In this document: piece after piece, positions 51,016 through 60,751 of the stretch
Layout: each line of letters begins with the position of its first letter
Position numbering within the stretch: position 1 is the first letter of the stretch
Source of the DNA: JADZFO01 sp964512635
Lineage (GTDB): Bacteria; 4484-113; JAFGCY01
Direction: 5' to 3'
Assembly (NCBI GenBank): GCA_964512635.1
Contig: CAZEJB010000003.1
Coordinates: 136,871-200,870, forward strand
Length of the DNA stretch: 64,000 nucleotides
Notes under the pieces: generated by a model
Database searches by the model: none
What the model saw: only the letters and a program-made list of their open reading frames with translations
What the model was told of the DNA's origin: nothing
Translations under genes and position numbers: made by a program

Positions 51016-52018
51016 GAGCTGAGCCCTCCCCGGCGCTGAGCTGCTGAATCTCCAGGCGCATCTCTTCAGCCGTGACCGCAGCTACACCAAGTTTGCCGAC
51101 AGCCAGACTGCCGGCCAGGTTGCCAAGCTCGGCTGCTTCAAGCAGAGCCGCACCGGCACCAATCGCCAGTGCAATCGCGGCGACCGTACTGTCTCCGGCA
51201 CCGGCGACGTCGAAGACTTCCCTAGGATGTCCCGGGACATGCGCATAGCCTTCTCGCGCCAGCACATACAGCCCCCTGGAGCCAGCAGTGATTAGCACTT
51301 CCTGAGCACCAGTTGCAGCCTTGACCCGCTGGCAGACCTCAAGCATTGCGTCCTCATCGCGCGCTCTTTCCGCCGAAACCCCGGCAATGCGCAGGGCTTC
51401 ATCGAGATTAGGCTTTACCACACTGGCCCCGGCAAAGGCAGCCGCGTTCTCAGGCTTCGGATCCACGATCACCGGCACTCCGGCCGCAGCAGCGCTGCTG
51501 ATGAGCTGCGCGGTTTCGGCGTGATCCACCACCCCTTTGGCGTAGTCACTAACTACAAGAACCTGCAGATCCTTGAGACTGGAAAACAGTCGCTGCATCA
51601 GCTCAGTCCGTGCTTCTGCAGCCAGTGGGCCGGTCTCTTCTTCGTCGATTCGCAGCATATGCTGGCTGCGGGCAACTACTCTGGTCTTGACCGTGCTGGG
51701 ATAGCCCGGCGGCGATACCACGCCGTGAAGGTCGATGGTCTCCAGAAGCAGACGGACTTCAGCGCCCGCCTCGTCCGCTCCCAGAGCGCCAAACAGAGAG
51801 CTCTTGCCTCCCAGGCTGACCACATTGCAGGCTACATTGGCCGCGCCGCCGGGCTGGGTGGAACGCCGGCGGATGCGCACGACTGGCACCGGGGCCTCGG
51901 GGCTGATGCGCTGGACATCGCCATAGATAAAGCGGTCGACCATCAGATCGCCGAAAACACCCACCCGTACTCCAGCGAAGGCGCTGAGCCGGGCGAGCAG
52001 CTGGGCATAGGAGCTCAC
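51002..52018 (-). CDS. rfaE1: D-glycero-beta-D-manno-heptose-7-phosphate kinase
   Basis: The first half of the HldE activity, a ribokinase-fold enzyme that phosphorylates heptose-7-phosphate at C1. Motifs are VFGDLMVDRFIYGDVQRISPEAPVPVV, QPGGAANVACNV, SDYAKGVV, VDPKPEN, KPNLDEAL and the anion hole FDVAGAGDSTVAAIAL. The frame is open from 52072. GTG 52018 is preferred because TACAAT lies 6 nt before it, with CTGACC 17 bp further up, and the product then starts in register with RfaE1 proteins. Confidence 0.95.
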   Translation of the reverse strand: MSSYAQLLARLSAFAGVRVGVFGDLMVDRFIYGDVQRISPEAPVPVVRIRRRSTQPGGAANVACNVVSLGGKSSLFGALGADEAGAEVRLLLETIDLHGVVSPPGYPSTVKTRVVARSQHMLRIDEEETGPLAAEARTELMQRLFSSLKDLQVLVVSDYAKGVVDHAETAQLISSAAAAGVPVIVDPKPENAAAFAGASVVKPNLDEALRIAGVSAERARDEDAMLEVCQRVKAATGAQEVLITAGSRGLYVLAREGYAHVPGHPREVFDVAGAGDSTVAAIALAIGAGAALLEAAELGNLAGSLAVGKLGVAAVTAEEMRLEIQQLSAGEGSAHGGA

Positions 52019-52024
52019 CGGGCG

Positions 52025-52053
52025 ATTGTAGCAGTTAAGGCCCCGGAGGTCAG
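52025..52053 (-). promoter_or_regulatory. Promoter of leaderless rfaE1
   Basis: Minus strand: CTGACC, a 17-bp spacer, TACAAT, 6 nt, GTG. It lies in the 3' end of the upstream OstA-like gene and the short spacer. Confidence 0.6.
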
Positions 52054-54461
52054 GAATCCTGCTCGGCCACATTGGTATCGCCGTTGCGGCGCTTCTCGGC
52101 CTCGCGCTCTTCCTCAGCGTCGCGGCGGGTCTTGCGCGCGGATGGCGCTTTCTTTAGCGCCTTCCCCGCCGCCGCGCGATCCTGGCCCGTCTGGTCATCA
52201 TCACCGCCCAGCACGGCCTTCGCGCTCTCCGGGTCAAGCCGTTCACCTACAGCCGCGTTCGCAGCAGCATCGGCAACTTTCTCGGCATCCCTTGCCGCAG
52301 CGGCCTGCTGGGTCGCAGCACGCCGGGCCTCTTCCTTCTCAAGCTGCTCAAGCTTTTCGCGGGTGGCCGAAGCATTGCGGTTGGTCGGGCTGAAAGTCAC
52401 GCCGCCAGTGTTCTGGAAGACACCTGCCGCCGGGCCGTTGGCACGGTTACCTGCCACGGCGGCGCCGGCGTCCAGCTCATCCTCGGACTTGGGCGTCAAG
52501 TCGGGTAGCTCATCGCTTTGGATTCTCCCGTTCACGAGGCCAACGAAAGTGAACACGTCATTTTCTGTGTCCATGTAAATCTGGGCTGCGTAGATATAGC
52601 CGTCCACATCCGGCTTGATGACCACGTTCTGGCGCATCAGGAAAAACTTGGCGGTCTCGTCCTGTATCACCTCGCCAGCCTCGACGGTCTGATTCTCTGA
52701 GACGATCTTGACGCCATCGCGCATTTCAAGTCGCTTGCGGTCAAAGTTGTAGGTGATCGAACCGGCCTCAGCCGTGAGCGGCTTGAGCAGCGCGGCCTTG
52801 AGGTCTTCTGAGACCTGGCCCTCCTTGATCAGCCCGCCCTGGATCAACCAGTTGCCCTCCTGCTGGCTGTAGACAGCGCGCTGAACGTCATCCCCTTCTA
52901 CATAGAAGTCCTTGGTCTTATCGTTGACTTCTATGTAGGTGCCCTTGATGTTGCGCTTCTCTTGGATAAAGTCGACAGTACGACCGGGACTGGAGTAGAA
53001 CTGCGCCAGCCCGGACTCTTCGCTGTAAAGCACGCGGTCGGCATTGATCTTGGTCGGCGAGTCGGTCAGCGCCCGGGCTTTCTTTTCATCGTCGCCCTCG
53101 ACCAGCTTGTTGGCAAAGACCCAGTCATAGTTGGTGATCTCGAGGACCACCGTGCCGCTCATGGCATAGACCTTCGTCTTGTCGTTGTAATCCAGCCGGT
53201 CAAGGGTACCGTTAAAGCTGGGGTGGACCAGGCGCACACTCTCCAGCGCGCTGAGCTCCTTCGTCTCCCAGTTGTAATACAGCGTCTTGCAGAAGAGCTC
53301 GAACTGCTGCTTGGCGAAGGAGTCGCGGACGCGATCCTTCTTGTCCTTGGTCATGTCGGGCTGACTGGCGTTGGCCTTGGGATTCTTCTTGAACTGCACG
53401 AAGCCGCTGGCCTGAAAGCGCTTTTCCTTGAAGTTGATCAACAGGTCGTCGGTGGACAGCTTGTACTGCGGGTCGTCGATGCTGACGTTGCCAAAGAGAT
53501 GCGCCACCTCGTTGTGCTCATCAATGTCTGCGGTGTCGGCCGAGATCACCACCTTGGAGTAGTAGATCTGCAGTCCGCCCTCAATATGGAACTGTTTGGT
53601 TTCCGTGCTGCCGCTGATCGTGCCCGTGGGCACCACTACGCGGGCGAAGTTCTGCCCTACCCCGCGTGAAGGATCGGCGGCGTCCTTGCCGATTTCTTCC
53701 TCGGCTGTACCCGGCGGCAGCATCGATTCGCCCAACAGCGTTTCAAATGGCGTGACGGGCGATTCAGGCTGAGCCAGCACCTGGTCAGGCTGGCTGCCGA
53801 TGCTGCCCGGCTGGTCCTGGGCAAACCCCGGAAGCAGCCGCTGCATTTCCTCTTCTGAGAAGCCGCTGCGCCCGGACTTGGCACCGCGCGGATCGACAGC
53901 CCCTTCGGGCCCGGCTTGCGCACCGGGTTTGTCCGGCACAAATCCTGGTCCCGTCGCCGGCGGTTTTGCTGGTCCTGCAGGCTTCTCCGGTCCAGCTGCA
54001 TCTTCTTCGGCGGCAGCCTCTTCCTCTGCTTTTTTCTTTCCGCCAAAGAATTCCTGGACCTTTTCGAGCGCTCCCGGGGCTATCTTCTCCAGGAGCGAAG
54101 GCGCCGCCTTGGATTCGGCCGTGTTCACCGCATCACTGTCGGCGGCGTCAGCCTGCGCGCGCAGCACCCGCCCCTCACTGTCCCGACGCAGGCGCGACTT
54201 GGCGTCTGTGCGCGGACCGGCTTTCTCTGATCGACCGCTGGAAGCTGATTCACGACCCTCGCCATTCGTCTCGTTATCCGCTGGCTCAGCATCGCTCGCA
54301 GCAGGCACAGCCACGTCAGTGCTGTCGCCATCAGATGAGCTTGAATCCTCCTGCGCCCGTCCCACATAAGCCGGTGCCAGACAGAGCAGCATGAGCAGCA
54401 GCAGCAGGCCCCAGCGCGAGGTCTGGTGTACATGCGGCCGCCGGCGACGGACGATAGCCAT
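52050..54461 (-). CDS. Large OstA/LptA-like exported protein
   Basis: An 803-residue periplasmic protein, probably part of the LPS transport bridge. A signal peptide (LLLLLMLLCLAPAYVGRA) is followed by about 230 residues of acidic and Pro/Lys/Glu-rich low complexity. The OstA-like beta-jellyroll region runs from about 265 to 650: QFHIEGGLQIYYSKVVISAD, VAHLFGNVSIDDPQYKLSTD, LLINFKEKRFQASGFVQF, MSGTVVLEI, ITYNFDRKRLEMRDGVKIVS. A charged, Ala/Glu/Arg-rich coiled-coil tail ends it. It is several times longer than E. coli LptA (about 185 residues). It follows the LptC-like gene by 2 nt. Confidence 0.8.
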   Translation of the reverse strand: MAIVRRRRPHVHQTSRWGLLLLLMLLCLAPAYVGRAQEDSSSSDGDSTDVAVPAASDAEPADNETNGEGRESASSGRSEKAGPRTDAKSRLRRDSEGRVLRAQADAADSDAVNTAESKAAPSLLEKIAPGALEKVQEFFGGKKKAEEEAAAEEDAAGPEKPAGPAKPPATGPGFVPDKPGAQAGPEGAVDPRGAKSGRSGFSEEEMQRLLPGFAQDQPGSIGSQPDQVLAQPESPVTPFETLLGESMLPPGTAEEEIGKDAADPSRGVGQNFARVVVPTGTISGSTETKQFHIEGGLQIYYSKVVISADTADIDEHNEVAHLFGNVSIDDPQYKLSTDDLLINFKEKRFQASGFVQFKKNPKANASQPDMTKDKKDRVRDSFAKQQFELFCKTLYYNWETKELSALESVRLVHPSFNGTLDRLDYNDKTKVYAMSGTVVLEITNYDWVFANKLVEGDDEKKARALTDSPTKINADRVLYSEESGLAQFYSSPGRTVDFIQEKRNIKGTYIEVNDKTKDFYVEGDDVQRAVYSQQEGNWLIQGGLIKEGQVSEDLKAALLKPLTAEAGSITYNFDRKRLEMRDGVKIVSENQTVEAGEVIQDETAKFFLMRQNVVIKPDVDGYIYAAQIYMDTENDVFTFVGLVNGRIQSDELPDLTPKSEDELDAGAAVAGNRANGPAAGVFQNTGGVTFSPTNRNASATREKLEQLEKEEARRAATQQAAAARDAEKVADAAANAAVGERLDPESAKAVLGGDDDQTGQDRAAAGKALKKAPSARKTRRDAEEEREAEKRRNGDTNVAEQDS

Positions 54462-54463
54462 GC

Positions 54464-56437
54464 TTATTCGCCCTCCCCTTCGCCACTGCCTTCGTCGGTG
54501 TTCTCAGGGTCGTCGCTGGTGATGTCCTCCGGGATTTCAACTCCGTCTTCGCCGAGGTGCAACAGCAGTTCCTGCGGCTTGACCTCGGCCTTCTCAGCAT
54601 CCGGATCGTCGGGAATAAACAGATCCGCGCTTCCCGGATCGCGCCGAGTGCCACTGTTGATCGGAGGTACGCCAAGGCCGCGGCCCGGAGCCTTAACATC
54701 CTCGGGACTTACGGATGCAGCTACAAGGCGGTCCTTGTTTGGATCACGGGTCGGCTCGATCGGCACATCCGGGTCAGCGATCTCGGCAGGCACCGGCTCT
54801 TCTCGGGATTCTGCCACGGCGCGGTTGATGTCGTTGGCATACTTGGCCGGCAGGCGGATGGTGGCAGTGGCCCCGCCCTCCAGTTTCATTACGGAATTCT
54901 CGTTGTCATAGACCAGCGATGAACCGACCAGGGTCGTTCCATCCTTATCCTTGAACTTGACGTTTTCCTTGGCGGTAAGCCGCTTTATCAGATCCTGATA
55001 GACAATGGTGCCGGCCTGGATTTCACGATTGTCCTGGCGCAGCCAGACCGTGCCCGAGGCAATGAAATCGTTGTTGTTGAGGTACATCACGGCCTTGTCG
55101 GCGTACATTTCCGAGTAGGCACCGACCAGACGCTGCTGGTCGTGGTCCTTGATGTCCACCAGTCCTTCCTGGAAGAGCCAGTCGCCGCTGCCCTGGGCCA
55201 TCACAATATTGCCGTCGAGCAACACCATCTTTTCTGCGTACTCCGTGCCGGCATACTGCGGCTCGATCGAACCACCCCAGTAGGTCAGCTTGTCGGCCTC
55301 GGCCCGCCGGTCCGCCTGGATCACCGCGGCCCGGCTGTGGCTGATCACGCAGTCGCGGCCCCAGAAGTACTCGATATCTCCGGCCTGAATACGCGTCTCG
55401 TATTTGCGCATGGCCTGGACAGCCTTGTCTTCGCCGAACTTCTTCGGCGGGCTGGGCTTGATCACCATGCCGATGTTGCCGTAGCACTCAGCCCACTTGC
55501 GGGCAATATGCGCCTCAAGGTGGTTGGTGGCAACGGTCACATCTTCCTTGCTGAACTTCACCTGCTGGGGCGTAGTCTGGTACTGCCCGATATCGATGAT
55601 CTGGCCCTCGAAATCCTTGACCTTGAAGGCGCGGTCGTAGTAGCGGCTGGTCGCGAGCACGACCTGGTTCTTCTTGTCGTAAATGACCTGCTCGGCGCTG
55701 ATCACCAGTTTCTCGAAGTCCTCGAGCTTGAGCTCCTTGACATCCGTCAGATCGCGCTCGGTGATGAACTGTGTGTCCTGCAGGCTGGCAACATCGCCAC
55801 GGACGTTGCCGACAAACTCCATGTAGGTCAGCTCGCGGTCGGCCTGCATGTAGGCAGAACTAAGGCGGTTGCCATCGCGGCTGGTCACCTCAACACCATT
55901 AGGGAAGCGGAAGGACGGCGCACGCTTTTCGCGCGAGGCGGGAGTTGCCGCCTCCTTGAAGCGGCGCCACTCAACTCGGGGTGCCTGGACAGCCATGCCG
56001 TCGCGGGTTTCGATCTTGAAGCTGTCGGCACCCTTGTAGCCGCCGAAGATGGTGAAGTCCTCTGTGCGGGTGTTGTACTCCACCGTTCCAGCCTCAAAGG
56101 TCAGCGAGCTTTCGCCATTCTCGAAGTACTCGGCCTTGGCATCCTTGAAGCTGGCCTGCTCCTGATCCTTGGAGAGCGTGACTGAACTGCCTTCGATCTT
56201 CATCGCCAGTTCGCCGTCGTCGTTGATGACGGTCATGGCGATGGGCTTGTCAACGGAAAGATAGACCTCGCTCTCCGGCCGGGCTTTGATCGCGGCAATC
56301 TCCTCGTCGGAGCGCTTGAACACATAGCGGATGCCAATATAGGCAGCCACCAGCAGCGCGGTGACGAGCAGATTGCGCAAAAACGCGAGCAGCGGCGCCC
56401 AGCGTTGTCGCCGGATTTGCTTGACCTTCCTTTCCAT
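54464..56437 (-). CDS. Membrane-anchored LptC/OstA-like protein
   Basis: A 657-residue protein with one N-terminal membrane helix (LLAFLRNLLVTALLVAAYIGIRYVF), then LptC/LptA-type repeats. An early block (EVYLSVDKPIAMTVINDDGELAMKIEG, SLTFEAGTVEYN) resembles LptC. Later blocks (AEQVIYDKKNQVVLATSRYY, KLTYWGGSIEPQYAG, AVMYLNNNDFIASGTVWL, NVKFKDKDGTTLVGSSLVYD) resemble OstA. The acidic tail contains FIPDDPD. It may anchor the LPS bridge at the inner membrane. ATG 56437 has GAGGAGG directly upstream and a TAGAAT promoter about 20 nt before that; the longer frame to 56473 is not used. Confidence 0.8.
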   Translation of the reverse strand: MERKVKQIRRQRWAPLLAFLRNLLVTALLVAAYIGIRYVFKRSDEEIAAIKARPESEVYLSVDKPIAMTVINDDGELAMKIEGSSVTLSKDQEQASFKDAKAEYFENGESSLTFEAGTVEYNTRTEDFTIFGGYKGADSFKIETRDGMAVQAPRVEWRRFKEAATPASREKRAPSFRFPNGVEVTSRDGNRLSSAYMQADRELTYMEFVGNVRGDVASLQDTQFITERDLTDVKELKLEDFEKLVISAEQVIYDKKNQVVLATSRYYDRAFKVKDFEGQIIDIGQYQTTPQQVKFSKEDVTVATNHLEAHIARKWAECYGNIGMVIKPSPPKKFGEDKAVQAMRKYETRIQAGDIEYFWGRDCVISHSRAAVIQADRRAEADKLTYWGGSIEPQYAGTEYAEKMVLLDGNIVMAQGSGDWLFQEGLVDIKDHDQQRLVGAYSEMYADKAVMYLNNNDFIASGTVWLRQDNREIQAGTIVYQDLIKRLTAKENVKFKDKDGTTLVGSSLVYDNENSVMKLEGGATATIRLPAKYANDINRAVAESREEPVPAEIADPDVPIEPTRDPNKDRLVAASVSPEDVKAPGRGLGVPPINSGTRRDPGSADLFIPDDPDAEKAEVKPQELLLHLGEDGVEIPEDITSDDPENTDEGSGEGEGE

Positions 56438-56575
56438 GCCTCCTCGGAGCGCTCTAATTCTATCCCGCGCCATCAGCAGGACGCCGCGACTGCGCGCTGC
56501 GTTTAGGGAAGCACAGGAGGCGAAGAGAAATAGGGGTACGAGTTTCGGCCCTGACCGAATGCCAGAAGGACTCGT

Positions 56576-58473
56576 TTAGGCTTCTGAGTCCTGCAAGAGT
56601 CGGCTGGCGAGGGCGTATTCCTCTGCGGAACCCTGGCCACCAAGCATTCTCATAAGCTCCTGAACCCGCTCTTCGCCGCTGACAGGCACTATTCGAACCA
56701 GGCTGGACCCGCTGGCGGAGTCTTTGCGCACACTCAGATGCGCGCTGCCGGCCGCGGCGACAACCGGCAGGTGGGTTATTGCCAGCACCTGGCGCCCGGC
56801 CGCCATTTCCCGCAGCACTTCGGCCACGCGCCGGGCGGCGTCGGCACCCACGCCGGCTTCGATCTCGTCCAGCAGAACAACACTGCTGCCCAGCCGGCCC
56901 GCCAGGGCCGCCTTGAAACCAAGCAGCAGACGCGAGGCCTCGCCGCCTGATGCCACCTGCGCCAGTGGTCGCGCCGGCTCACCGGGGTTAAGCGAGACGA
57001 GCAGCTCAATGCTGTCGATACCCGTGGGCCCCGGCTGGTCCAGCTCTTGCTGGTCTACCAGCAGTTCCACGCTGTGGAAGTCGAGCCGGGATAGATATTC
57101 CGCACTGCGCGCACACAGCCGGGCCGCAGCCTCGCGGCGGGCGGAGCTTAGCTCCCTTCCCAGTGCAAGTGCTTGGTCCAGCCTCGTTTCAAGCTCTGCC
57201 TGCAGGCTCTCCGGCGAAGCGTTGGAGTCCTCCAGCAGGTTCAGGCGTTCCAACTTCGCTTCCAGCAGACCTTGGAGTTCGTCAGCCGTTACCCCATATT
57301 TGCGCTCCAGCCGCAGGATCTCGTCGAGCCGGTCGCTGAGTCGCTGCTCTTCCGCCGGCTCATGTTGAATGGCCTGGGCGAAGTGGTGACAGGCGCTGCC
57401 CAGCTCACGGACCTCTTCGAGCAGCGAGGCGGCACGCTGCCTCAGCTGCTCAGGTTCCTCACCTTCCTGGGAGCTGCCAAGCAGAGCTTCCAGACTGGCC
57501 AGTTCCTTTTCAGCACTGGCTACCAGGTCGTCAGCCCCGCTGCTTTGCTCGTCCCCGGCAAGGAAGCGTGCCGCGCCCTCGGCCGCAGCGATAAGCTGCT
57601 GGGCGCTGCGCTGCAGACGCAGGTTATAGCTAACCTCAGCCAGTTCGCCACTTCGAACCGCGGCCTTATCAAGCTCCGCGACCTGGTAACGCAGGAAGTC
57701 CAGTTCCTGGGCCACCTGGCCCGCAGACTCCAGCACGGCTGACAGCCTGCGGCGGGCCTCGGACAGGGCCCCATAGCTCTGCTCATATTGCTGACGCAGA
57801 GCCGGCAGACCTGCGTCCCCAAAGGCGTCAACCAAGGCCTGATGTGAGCGGGGGTCAAACAGCACCCGGCTTTCAAACTGGCCGGTGAACTCAACCTGCT
57901 GCTCGGCAATGTTCGCAAGCTCCTGAACGCGCAGGCTGCTGCCATTAAGTTCCAGCCGGCTGCGACCGCTGGCCGAGAAGCTGCGCAGCAGCTCGTTTAT
58001 TCCGCTGCGCCAGGGTTCGCCGAGTCTGGCGGCCAACGCAGAACTGAGCTCGAAGCTCAGCCGCACCTCGCACTGACTGGCTCCGACTGCCAGCAAAGAT
58101 CGATGCGCCCGTCCCCCAAAGGCAAAGGCGAGTGCATCGAACAGAAGCGACTTGCCGGCACCCGAAGGACCACTGATGATGGTCAGCCCGTCGCTGAAGC
58201 TCACCTGTGCCAGTCGCAGGAGGGCAAAGTCCCGCAGCTCGATACCAAGCAGGCGCAGTTCGGCGGGCTTTGGCGNNNNNNNNNNNNNNNNNNNNNNNNN
58301 NNNNNNNNNNNNNNNNNNNNNNNNNNNNNNNNNNNNNNNNNNNNNNNNNNNNNNNNNNNNNNNNNNNNNNNNNNNAGGGCAAAGTCCCGCAGCTCGATAC
58401 CAAGCAGGCGCAGTTCGGCGGGCTTTGGCGGGGTATTCCGGCTGGCCCGGGCTGCTTTCGCAGCCTTAGGCAT
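56576..58473 (-). CDS. recN: DNA repair protein RecN (interrupted by an assembly gap)
   Basis: An SMC-like ATPase for double-strand break repair. Sequence from 58204 down gives 542 residues with Walker A SGPSGAGKSLLFDAL, a long coiled coil (about 180-390) and a C-terminal head with VASGGEASRLLLGFK (signature) and VVLLDEIEAGVG (Walker B). The N-terminus (ATG 58473, MPKAAKAARAS...) lies beyond 100 N. The 55 bases on each side of the N-run are identical. Collapsing that duplicate joins both parts in frame to a full-length protein of about 580 residues. The ATG overlaps the nadK stop. Confidence 0.93.
58221..58430. other. Scaffold gap with duplicated 55-bp ends
   Basis: 100 N at 58276-58375. Positions 58221-58275 and 58376-58430 are the same 55 bases. 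This is the signature of two contigs ending on a shared k-mer that were scaffolded rather than merged. No sequence is probably missing. Confidence 0.9.
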
Positions 58474-59308
58474 CACTTTCTCCGTAGACGTAGCCGTGCT
58501 GGAACTTCTGGCGCAGGACCTCAAAGAAGTCGTGACCTTCGGGGTTGTAGACATGCAGGCGCTGTTCGGCGCGAGTCACCTGAATGCGTTCGCCAAAGAG
58601 CATGCGATCGTGCATCATGCCGTCATAGCTGATGTCCAGTTCGTGCTCACGCAGTGAGTAGAGCTCCAGCTCGTCGCAGGCCGGCAGCACCAGCGGCTTG
58701 GTAAAGAGCGAGTGGGCGCAGATCGGCGTCATGATTGTCACATCCACGTCCGGATGAACCAGTGGACCGCCAGCGCTGAGGTTGTAGGCCGTCGAACCGG
58801 TCGCCGAGCTGATGATGATGCCATCGGCGCGATAGTTGGCGATCAGGCGGCCTTTGTGACGGGCCTGAAAGTCGCGGATTTTGTCATCGCCGCCCTTGTT
58901 GACGACAACGTCATTGATGGCCAGTGCCTCACGGATTGTGCCATCAATGCCGATGACACGACCACGCAGCACGCCGCGGTCCTGGATAGCCATGCCGCCG
59001 CTGCGAACCAGATCCAATGCGCTTCGCAGCTCCGAGAGCGGCACCATGCAAAGAAAGCCCAGCCGCCCCACCATGACGCCAAGGATCGGCACCTGATGTC
59101 GGACGGCAATGTGCGCCCCGGCAAGGAAGGTTCCGTCGCCGCCCAGAGCCACCAGCAGGCTGGTCCCCGGTGGCAGCACAACGTCGTCCACCCGGGCCCG
59201 GCGCATGGCGACATACTCGATGCCCTGGGCCTTCAGCAGCGGATCGATCTGCTCTGCCAGCATCTGGTCGCTGATCCGGGTCGGGTGCAGGAGGATGGCA
59301 ATCTTCAC
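58466..59308 (-). CDS. nadK: NAD kinase
   Basis: It phosphorylates NAD to NADP in the cytosol. The 280-residue protein carries the GGDGT motif in LLVALGGDGTFLAGAH, VGRLGFLCMVPL, the second signature ADGIIISSATGSTAYNLSAGGP and a C-terminal beta domain (ELDISYDGMMHDRM). It is flanked by tlyA (ATGA overlap) and recN (8-nt overlap), a gene order conserved in many Gram-positive-related bacteria. Confidence 0.95.
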   Translation of the reverse strand: MKIAILLHPTRISDQMLAEQIDPLLKAQGIEYVAMRRARVDDVVLPPGTSLLVALGGDGTFLAGAHIAVRHQVPILGVMVGRLGFLCMVPLSELRSALDLVRSGGMAIQDRGVLRGRVIGIDGTIREALAINDVVVNKGGDDKIRDFQARHKGRLIANYRADGIIISSATGSTAYNLSAGGPLVHPDVDVTIMTPICAHSLFTKPLVLPACDELELYSLREHELDISYDGMMHDRMLFGERIQVTRAEQRLHVYNPEGHDFFEVLRQKFQHGYVYGESDA

Positions 59309-60159
59309 TGCTGCGCCTCCGGGCCGGATTCTGGGGCGTGGAGCGCGCCGCGGATAGCGGCTTCAACTGCGGAGAGGTAGGCTGATTCGCCCGTCACTCC
59401 TGTCGGATCGGCAGTGGCGTCCGCAGCAGTCACCAGCTTCAGTTGGACAAAATACTCCTGATTGCCGCTGGCGCCGCGGATGGCGGCGGGGTAAACGGCC
59501 CTGGGCTGAAGCGAGTGCTGCACCCAGACATTATAGAGACCCAGCAGGGCCTCCTGTGCCAGTTCGGCTCCAGCCACAAGTCCGCCCTGCAGTTCAGCGC
59601 CGCGGCCCAGGGCAGCCAGCTCAAACTGCGGCTTCACTAGCAGCAGCAATTCGGCGCCGGGAGCCAGCAGCGCCGCTGTTGCCGGCAGTACCGCCCTCCA
59701 GCTGATAAACGACAGGTCGCCGACGGCCACTTCGATGGGGTCCGGCACCTGTTCTGCGCTAAGCAGCCGGGCATTGGTGCGCTCGAGCAGCACAATTCTG
59801 GGATCCCGGCGCAGGGGCTCGGCGATCAGACCATAGCCCACATCAACCGCATAGACCCTGGCTGCGCCGGCCTCCAGCATGACCTGACTGAAGCCGCCGG
59901 TCGAGGCACCGAGGTCGATGCAGACCTTGCTGCTGACTTCTATGCCGCTGGCCTCCAGCACTGGCCGCAGCTTGTCGGCGCCACGGCTGACCGGCTGGTC
60001 GATCCGGCCTTTGACCCGCACCGCCGCGTCAGCGGGCAGTTCAAAGTGCGGGCTGGTCTGGACCTTGTCATTGACCAGTACCCGGCCGGCCAGCAGCAGA
60101 CCCCGGGCGGTTCTTTCGTCGCTGACAATGCCTTCCAGCAGGTATTCAAGGAGCTGCAT
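59305..60159 (-). CDS. tlyA: TlyA family rRNA methyltransferase / hemolysin-like protein
   Basis: An S4-domain plus FtsJ-type methyltransferase; TlyA homologues 2'-O-methylate rRNA. The 284-residue protein has an N-terminal S4 motif (TARGLLLAGRVLVNDKVQTSP), then VCIDLGASTGGFSQVMLEAGAARVYAVDVGYG (SAM site), VGDLSFISWRAVLPA and LLLVKPQFELAALG, with the catalytic Lys in the last. It lies between the divergent PAP2 gene and nadK in one operon. Confidence 0.93.
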   Translation of the reverse strand: MQLLEYLLEGIVSDERTARGLLLAGRVLVNDKVQTSPHFELPADAAVRVKGRIDQPVSRGADKLRPVLEASGIEVSSKVCIDLGASTGGFSQVMLEAGAARVYAVDVGYGLIAEPLRRDPRIVLLERTNARLLSAEQVPDPIEVAVGDLSFISWRAVLPATAALLAPGAELLLLVKPQFELAALGRGAELQGGLVAGAELAQEALLGLYNVWVQHSLQPRAVYPAAIRGASGNQEYFVQLKLVTAADATADPTGVTGESAYLSAVEAAIRGALHAPESGPEAQQ

Positions 60160-60167
60160 CTGTCGGC

Positions 60168-60668
60168 CTAGGGCAGCAGCGCGGTCGCCTGTTCAGGAAC
60201 GACGGCGACTACCAGCGGGCCGTGCAGCAGCAGGGCCACCAGGATGCCAAGCAGTCCGCCGACAAAGACCTCCAGCGGGCTGTGGCCAAGCAGCTCCCGC
60301 AGCTTGCGGTAAGCCGTCTTGTCGCTGAGCAGCTTGCCCTGCAGCAGCTGGGGAACAATCTCGTTGAGCAGCTGGGCGTGGTAGCCCGCCGAGCGCCGCA
60401 GGTTGGTGGCGTCGTAGACCACCACCATGGCAAAGCACAGGGCAATGGCGAACTCAGGGCTGCGGAAGCCTTCGGACATGCCGATCTCAGTTGACAGGCC
60501 GAGGGTAAAGGCGGTGTGGCTGCTGGGCATCCCGCCGGAGTCCACCAGCCGGGAAAAGTCCATCCGCCGGGTCCGAACAGCGTGGAGGATCAGCTTGAGT
60601 GTCTGGGCCAGAATCCACGAGGCGAATGCCACGGTGACCCAGGGGTTTAGGCGCAACAGCGTCAACAT
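60168..60668 (-). CDS. Divergent PAP2 family membrane protein
   Basis: A 166-residue membrane protein of the DUF212/divergent PAP2 (YuiD-like) type. Signatures are RMDFSRLVDSGGMPSSHTAFTLGLSTEIG and LLNEIVPQLLQG...LRELLGHSPLEVFVGGLLGILVALL, with the Ser-His and His residues of PAP2 phosphatases. It may dephosphorylate lipid phosphates. TATAAT lies 12 nt before ATG 60668, so the leader is about 5 nt. The upstream frame (60680) adds four residues. First gene of the tlyA-nadK-recN operon. Confidence 0.88.
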   Translation of the reverse strand: MLTLLRLNPWVTVAFASWILAQTLKLILHAVRTRRMDFSRLVDSGGMPSSHTAFTLGLSTEIGMSEGFRSPEFAIALCFAMVVVYDATNLRRSAGYHAQLLNEIVPQLLQGKLLSDKTAYRKLRELLGHSPLEVFVGGLLGILVALLLHGPLVVAVVPEQATALLP

Positions 60669-60751
60669 GCGGAGTGGCACATTATAGGCCCAGTGCCTTT
60701 CGCTCTCTCATTGTTGTCGTCACCTCCGCTTTCCGCTGTCCCTTGCCATGC

